Assembly (NCBI GenBank): GCA_945862145.1
Contig: CAMAXE010000034.1
Coordinates: 1-44,215, forward strand
Length of the DNA stretch: 44,215 nt
Source: Klebsiella pneumoniae
Lineage (GTDB): Bacteria; Pseudomonadota; Gammaproteobacteria; Pseudomonadales; UBA5518
Reading direction: 5' to 3'
Each line of letters begins with the position of its first letter. Within the stretch, counting starts at the first letter, position 1. Below, in pieces: positions 41,699-44,215 of this stretch. The translations under genes and the position numbers were made by a program. The notes below the pieces were generated by a model. The model was not told where the DNA came from and ran no database searches. It worked only from the letters and a program-made list of their open reading frames with translations.

Positions 41699-42877
41699 TC
41701 ATTTCAGCTTCGCGTACCTCTGCTCCAACCGCTCGGGCCCCGCGGTGATAGCGAAGTAATCGTACTTGCCGGGCTTTTGCGTCGACATCAGATAAAGCAT
41801 ATGCATGGCGTGCTTGTCGGAGAGCATTCGGCGGTAGTCTTCTTCGGCAAATAACGTGTGAAATCGCGGCGAGCTGAGCCGTGGCGCACCGCGTCCGCGA
41901 CGCGTGAGCGGCACTTCGCAGAGCGCGAGCGGATCGATCAGCGGGAAGCTGCCCCAGTCGGAGGGCGATGACACGTCTACCCACACCAGGCGATCACTCT
42001 GCGCGATGCGCGCGAGCCCTTTGCGGTACTCCACCGCCTGCGGGAACAACCCGTACAAGGGAATGCAGTTGCCCAGCGTGATCAGCGCGAGCGCAGGCTT
42101 TTTGGGGGGCGCGGAGGCCTCATCGGCAAGCATGCGCCCCAGCGCGTGGGTTGCGAGGATGCTGCCAACGCTGAAGCCCACCACCAGCACCTCGTCGGTA
42201 TCCGGGTCCTGCAGGAGTTCACGCAGGCGCGCTGCGCTGACCTCGATCATGCGATCGATATCGGGCACACCCCACACCGCGCAGCGGCTGACAAAGGCGT
42301 AGATGCGCGCGAGCAGGCTGGTGTCGAGGCGCCGCTCGAGACGCAGCACTGTCGTCACGCCGGCAACGGTCACCCCGGCCGCGGCGAACCGCGCAGGCCA
42401 GACACCGAAAAACGCATCTACACCGAGCCCGGCCAGACGTGCTAGCAGCGCAGTGACAGCAAAGCCCGCCACGAAAAACAGTAAAGGATAAAAGAGGGCG
42501 AAGATCCGCTGCGGCAGCACGCGCCACACCTTCAGCACCTCGCCGGGGGCGTGTCGCAGCATGAGCCCGTAGCCGACGATCATCTCGCGCAGCACACCCG
42601 CGCTGCTGCGCGGCCAGTAACGGCGCACGACCTCGTCCCACGCAGCTATTTCCATCACCGTGGTGCAGGGCGCGCCCGTGGCGCTCTGCGCTTGCACCTC
42701 CCAGCCCTGACGCCCCTCAGCGTCGCGCCGGCGCGGACCCACCTCGATCTGCATGCCGTTCACGGCAGCCTGCTGGGCGGCGTGGCGCCGATAGAGACCG
42801 TGGTACCAGGCAGCGCCCTTGGGGTCGAAGCCGCCGAAAAACAGCACATGACGGCGGCGCACGGGTAATGCGCTCAT
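41699..42877 (-). CDS. Membrane protein with alpha/beta-hydrolase-like domain, unknown function
   Basis: The 392-residue protein opens RRHVLFFGGFDPKGAAWYHG, has two hydrophobic helices around residues 125-180 and a nucleophile-elbow-like motif VVGFSVGSILATHALG. The C-terminal half (GSFPLIDPLALCEVP; RFHTLFAEEDYRRML) matches no named family that I know. A lipase-like role is possible. It starts within the stop of the glycosyltransferase gene (ATGA overlap), so the two are co-translated and may act on the same lipid or glycolipid (inference). Confidence 0.8.
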   Translation of the reverse strand: MSALPVRRRHVLFFGGFDPKGAAWYHGLYRRHAAQQAAVNGMQIEVGPRRRDAEGRQGWEVQAQSATGAPCTTVMEIAAWDEVVRRYWPRSSAGVLREMIVGYGLMLRHAPGEVLKVWRVLPQRIFALFYPLLFFVAGFAVTALLARLAGLGVDAFFGVWPARFAAAGVTVAGVTTVLRLERRLDTSLLARIYAFVSRCAVWGVPDIDRMIEVSAARLRELLQDPDTDEVLVVGFSVGSILATHALGRMLADEASAPPKKPALALITLGNCIPLYGLFPQAVEYRKGLARIAQSDRLVWVDVSSPSDWGSFPLIDPLALCEVPLTRRGRGAPRLSSPRFHTLFAEEDYRRMLSDKHAMHMLYLMSTQKPGKYDYFAITAGPERLEQRYAKLK

Positions 42878-44127
42878 GCGAGGGACTCCAGCGCAAGGCG
42901 CACGCGCTCGATGGGTTGCTGGCCAGCAAGGCGCTCAGCCACGGCTACGCAGGCAGCAGGCACAGATGAGTCAGCCAGCAACTGCGCCAGCGCGTCTGGC
43001 AGCGGCGGACGGCTGCCGTCCTCGCGCGGATAGATCGCATGCGCCACGCCCAGAGCTTCGAGACGCGAGGCATTGTCGAACTGGTCATAGGCCTGTGGCA
43101 TCACAAGTTGCGGCAAGCCGGCCCGGAGCGCTTGCGCCAGTGTGCCAACGCCGCCGTGGTGCACCAATGCACGTGCACGCGGCAGCAGCAAGGAGAACGG
43201 CGCGTAGGGCACGTGCAGCACGCCGGGCGGGAGCGCAGCGGGTACTTGGGTGAAGTCCTGCGTCAGCAGGATTGCGCGCAGCCCGAGCGCTTTGCTGGCC
43301 GCGACCGCCTCGGCGAAGAACGCCGTCGCGTCGTGCATCGCCGTGCCGGCAGTGAATACCACTGGCGGTGCGCCCGCATCGAGGAACTGCAGCACAGCAG
43401 GTGCCAGACCTCCCGCGGCATCGTCGTCGTAAAGCGGGAAACCGGCGTGCAGGTGCGGGCGCCGCCAGTCAGGCGTGGCGGCGGCGAAGCACTCGGGGAA
43501 CAGTGCGATCGACAAGAGTGGCGAGTGGATCCACTCAAGGAAGATGCTGCGCTCGAGCGCGGGCAGGCCGCGAGCGCTGCGGGCCGCCTCGATGTCAGAC
43601 AGCGCGAGCGGCTGCATTTTGCTGCGGTCCAGCGCGAGTACGGCTTCCCGCACCTGGGTCGCAGGCACATCCACACCGATGCGATGCCCCGCGAGCCAGA
43701 GCGGAGGTGCGAAACGTGGCAGCATCTGCGGCGCCGTCCACGCACTCACGGCGCGCAGCCCGCGGGTTTCCATCGCAATGCGCGGTGCGGGCATTAGGAA
43801 GGGGCTGTAGAGAACCACGGTGTCGGGCTCGTCTGCGGCAGCCTCAAGACGCGCAAGCGCGGCGGTAATGGCGGGCCGCGCGAGGTAACGCCACATCACG
43901 CCGAAGCCGTTCAGCGGGTGCCACACGGAGGGATGCGCGAAGGTGGCATGGAAGTGCGCAGCCTCACCCACGGGCGTGAAGTCGATGCCGGCGCGCTCGG
44001 CGAGCGGTGCGAAAACGGGGTTGCTGACCAGTTCCGCGTGGTGGCCGTGCGCCACCAGATGACGGCCGATAGCAAGAAAGGGGTGGATGTCACCGGCGGT
44101 GCCAAGGCTGGCCAGCAGGACTTTCAT
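42874..44127 (-). CDS. GT1-family glycosyltransferase (UGT/MGT-like)
   Basis: The 417-residue protein has the GT-B layout: an N-terminal acceptor domain starting KVLLASLGTAGDIHPFLAIG and a C-terminal donor domain with the signature VHHGGVGTLAQALRAGLPQL and PQAYDQFDNA. Such enzymes move a sugar from a nucleotide donor to lipids, sterols or small natural products. It is first in a two-gene unit with the membrane protein at 41699. Confidence 0.93.
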   Translation of the reverse strand: MKVLLASLGTAGDIHPFLAIGRHLVAHGHHAELVSNPVFAPLAERAGIDFTPVGEAAHFHATFAHPSVWHPLNGFGVMWRYLARPAITAALARLEAAADEPDTVVLYSPFLMPAPRIAMETRGLRAVSAWTAPQMLPRFAPPLWLAGHRIGVDVPATQVREAVLALDRSKMQPLALSDIEAARSARGLPALERSIFLEWIHSPLLSIALFPECFAAATPDWRRPHLHAGFPLYDDDAAGGLAPAVLQFLDAGAPPVVFTAGTAMHDATAFFAEAVAASKALGLRAILLTQDFTQVPAALPPGVLHVPYAPFSLLLPRARALVHHGGVGTLAQALRAGLPQLVMPQAYDQFDNASRLEALGVAHAIYPREDGSRPPLPDALAQLLADSSVPAACVAVAERLAGQQPIERVRLALESLA

Positions 44128-44145
44128 GGCGTGTTGCCACGTCCA

Positions 44146-44205
44146 TCGCGGGCATGGCCCGCTCCGACCACCAGCATCCCCCGTAGGAGCGGGCCATGCC
44201 CGCGA
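44146..44205. repeat. REP-like inverted pair, copy 3
   Basis: An inverted element at 44146-44168 and a direct element at 44183-44205 (core GTAGGAGCGGGCCATGCCCG) face each other across 14 bp upstream of the glycosyltransferase gene. It is the best preserved of the three pairs. Confidence 0.7.
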
Positions 44206-44215
44206 CCCCCACCCC

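Overview
The window is about 44 kb of GC-rich, gene-dense bacterial chromosome. A PilU-type pilus retraction ATPase, Tat- and Sec-type signal peptides, a lipobox and REP-like intergenic repeats point to a free-living gammaproteobacterium. This lineage call is an inference from gene content. No rRNA, tRNA, CRISPR array, prophage or replication origin was seen.

Layout. (1) 0-4.6 kb: the N-terminal part of an amidohydrolase lipoprotein, a divergent WYL-domain regulator, a secreted S9 prolyl-oligopeptidase-type peptidase and a small DUF442-type phosphatase/sulfurtransferase. (2) 4.6-11.8 kb: an accessory region with a truncated type I restriction gene, a Fic AMP-transferase with an unusual array of repeated operator-like decamers, an HsaA-like flavin monooxygenase, decayed transposase, hydrolase and TonB-receptor fragments, and one very large gene (8228-11629). 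(3) 11.8-20.6 kb: gamma-glutamyltransferase, a CoA-pyrophosphatase-like Nudix protein, an M23 peptidase, an esterase, a DUF1800/DUF1501 pair and a PLP enzyme of the cysteine-desulfurase-like family. (4) 20.7-26.9 kb: a same-strand operon with DUF1638, a 'virulence factor' family protein, two tandem MttB-family methyltransferases, an NTF2-like protein, a GNAT acetyltransferase and a nitrilase-family hydrolase. (5) 27-31.7 kb: a membrane-anchored FMN glutamate-synthase-domain protein, a D-aminoacylase-like amidohydrolase with an orphan MbcA/ParS-type antitoxin, and a secreted protein. (6) 31.8-41.7 kb: a zone rich in toxin-antitoxin modules, several of them broken, with REP-like pairs and a local duplication, mixed with ordinary genes (SDR, DUF1993, adenylate cyclase-TPR, PilU, O-methyltransferase). 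(7) 41.7-44.2 kb: a membrane hydrolase-like protein and a GT1 glycosyltransferase in one transcription unit.

The most striking gene is at 8228-11629. It encodes a single 1133-residue protein that joins an indoleamine 2,3-dioxygenase/PrnB-superfamily heme domain, an FAD/NAD(P)H reductase of the cytochrome P450 reductase-like fold (without the FMN domain), a cytochrome b5-like HPGG segment and a C-terminal STAS domain. Mammalian IDO1 is kept reduced by separate cytochrome b5 and P450 reductase proteins, so this looks like a self-sufficient IDO-type oxygenase with a STAS regulatory tail. I know of no described enzyme with this layout. The second system worth attention is the MttB-pair operon, which has no corrinoid protein, corrinoid activator or methyl-acceptor gene beside it in this window.
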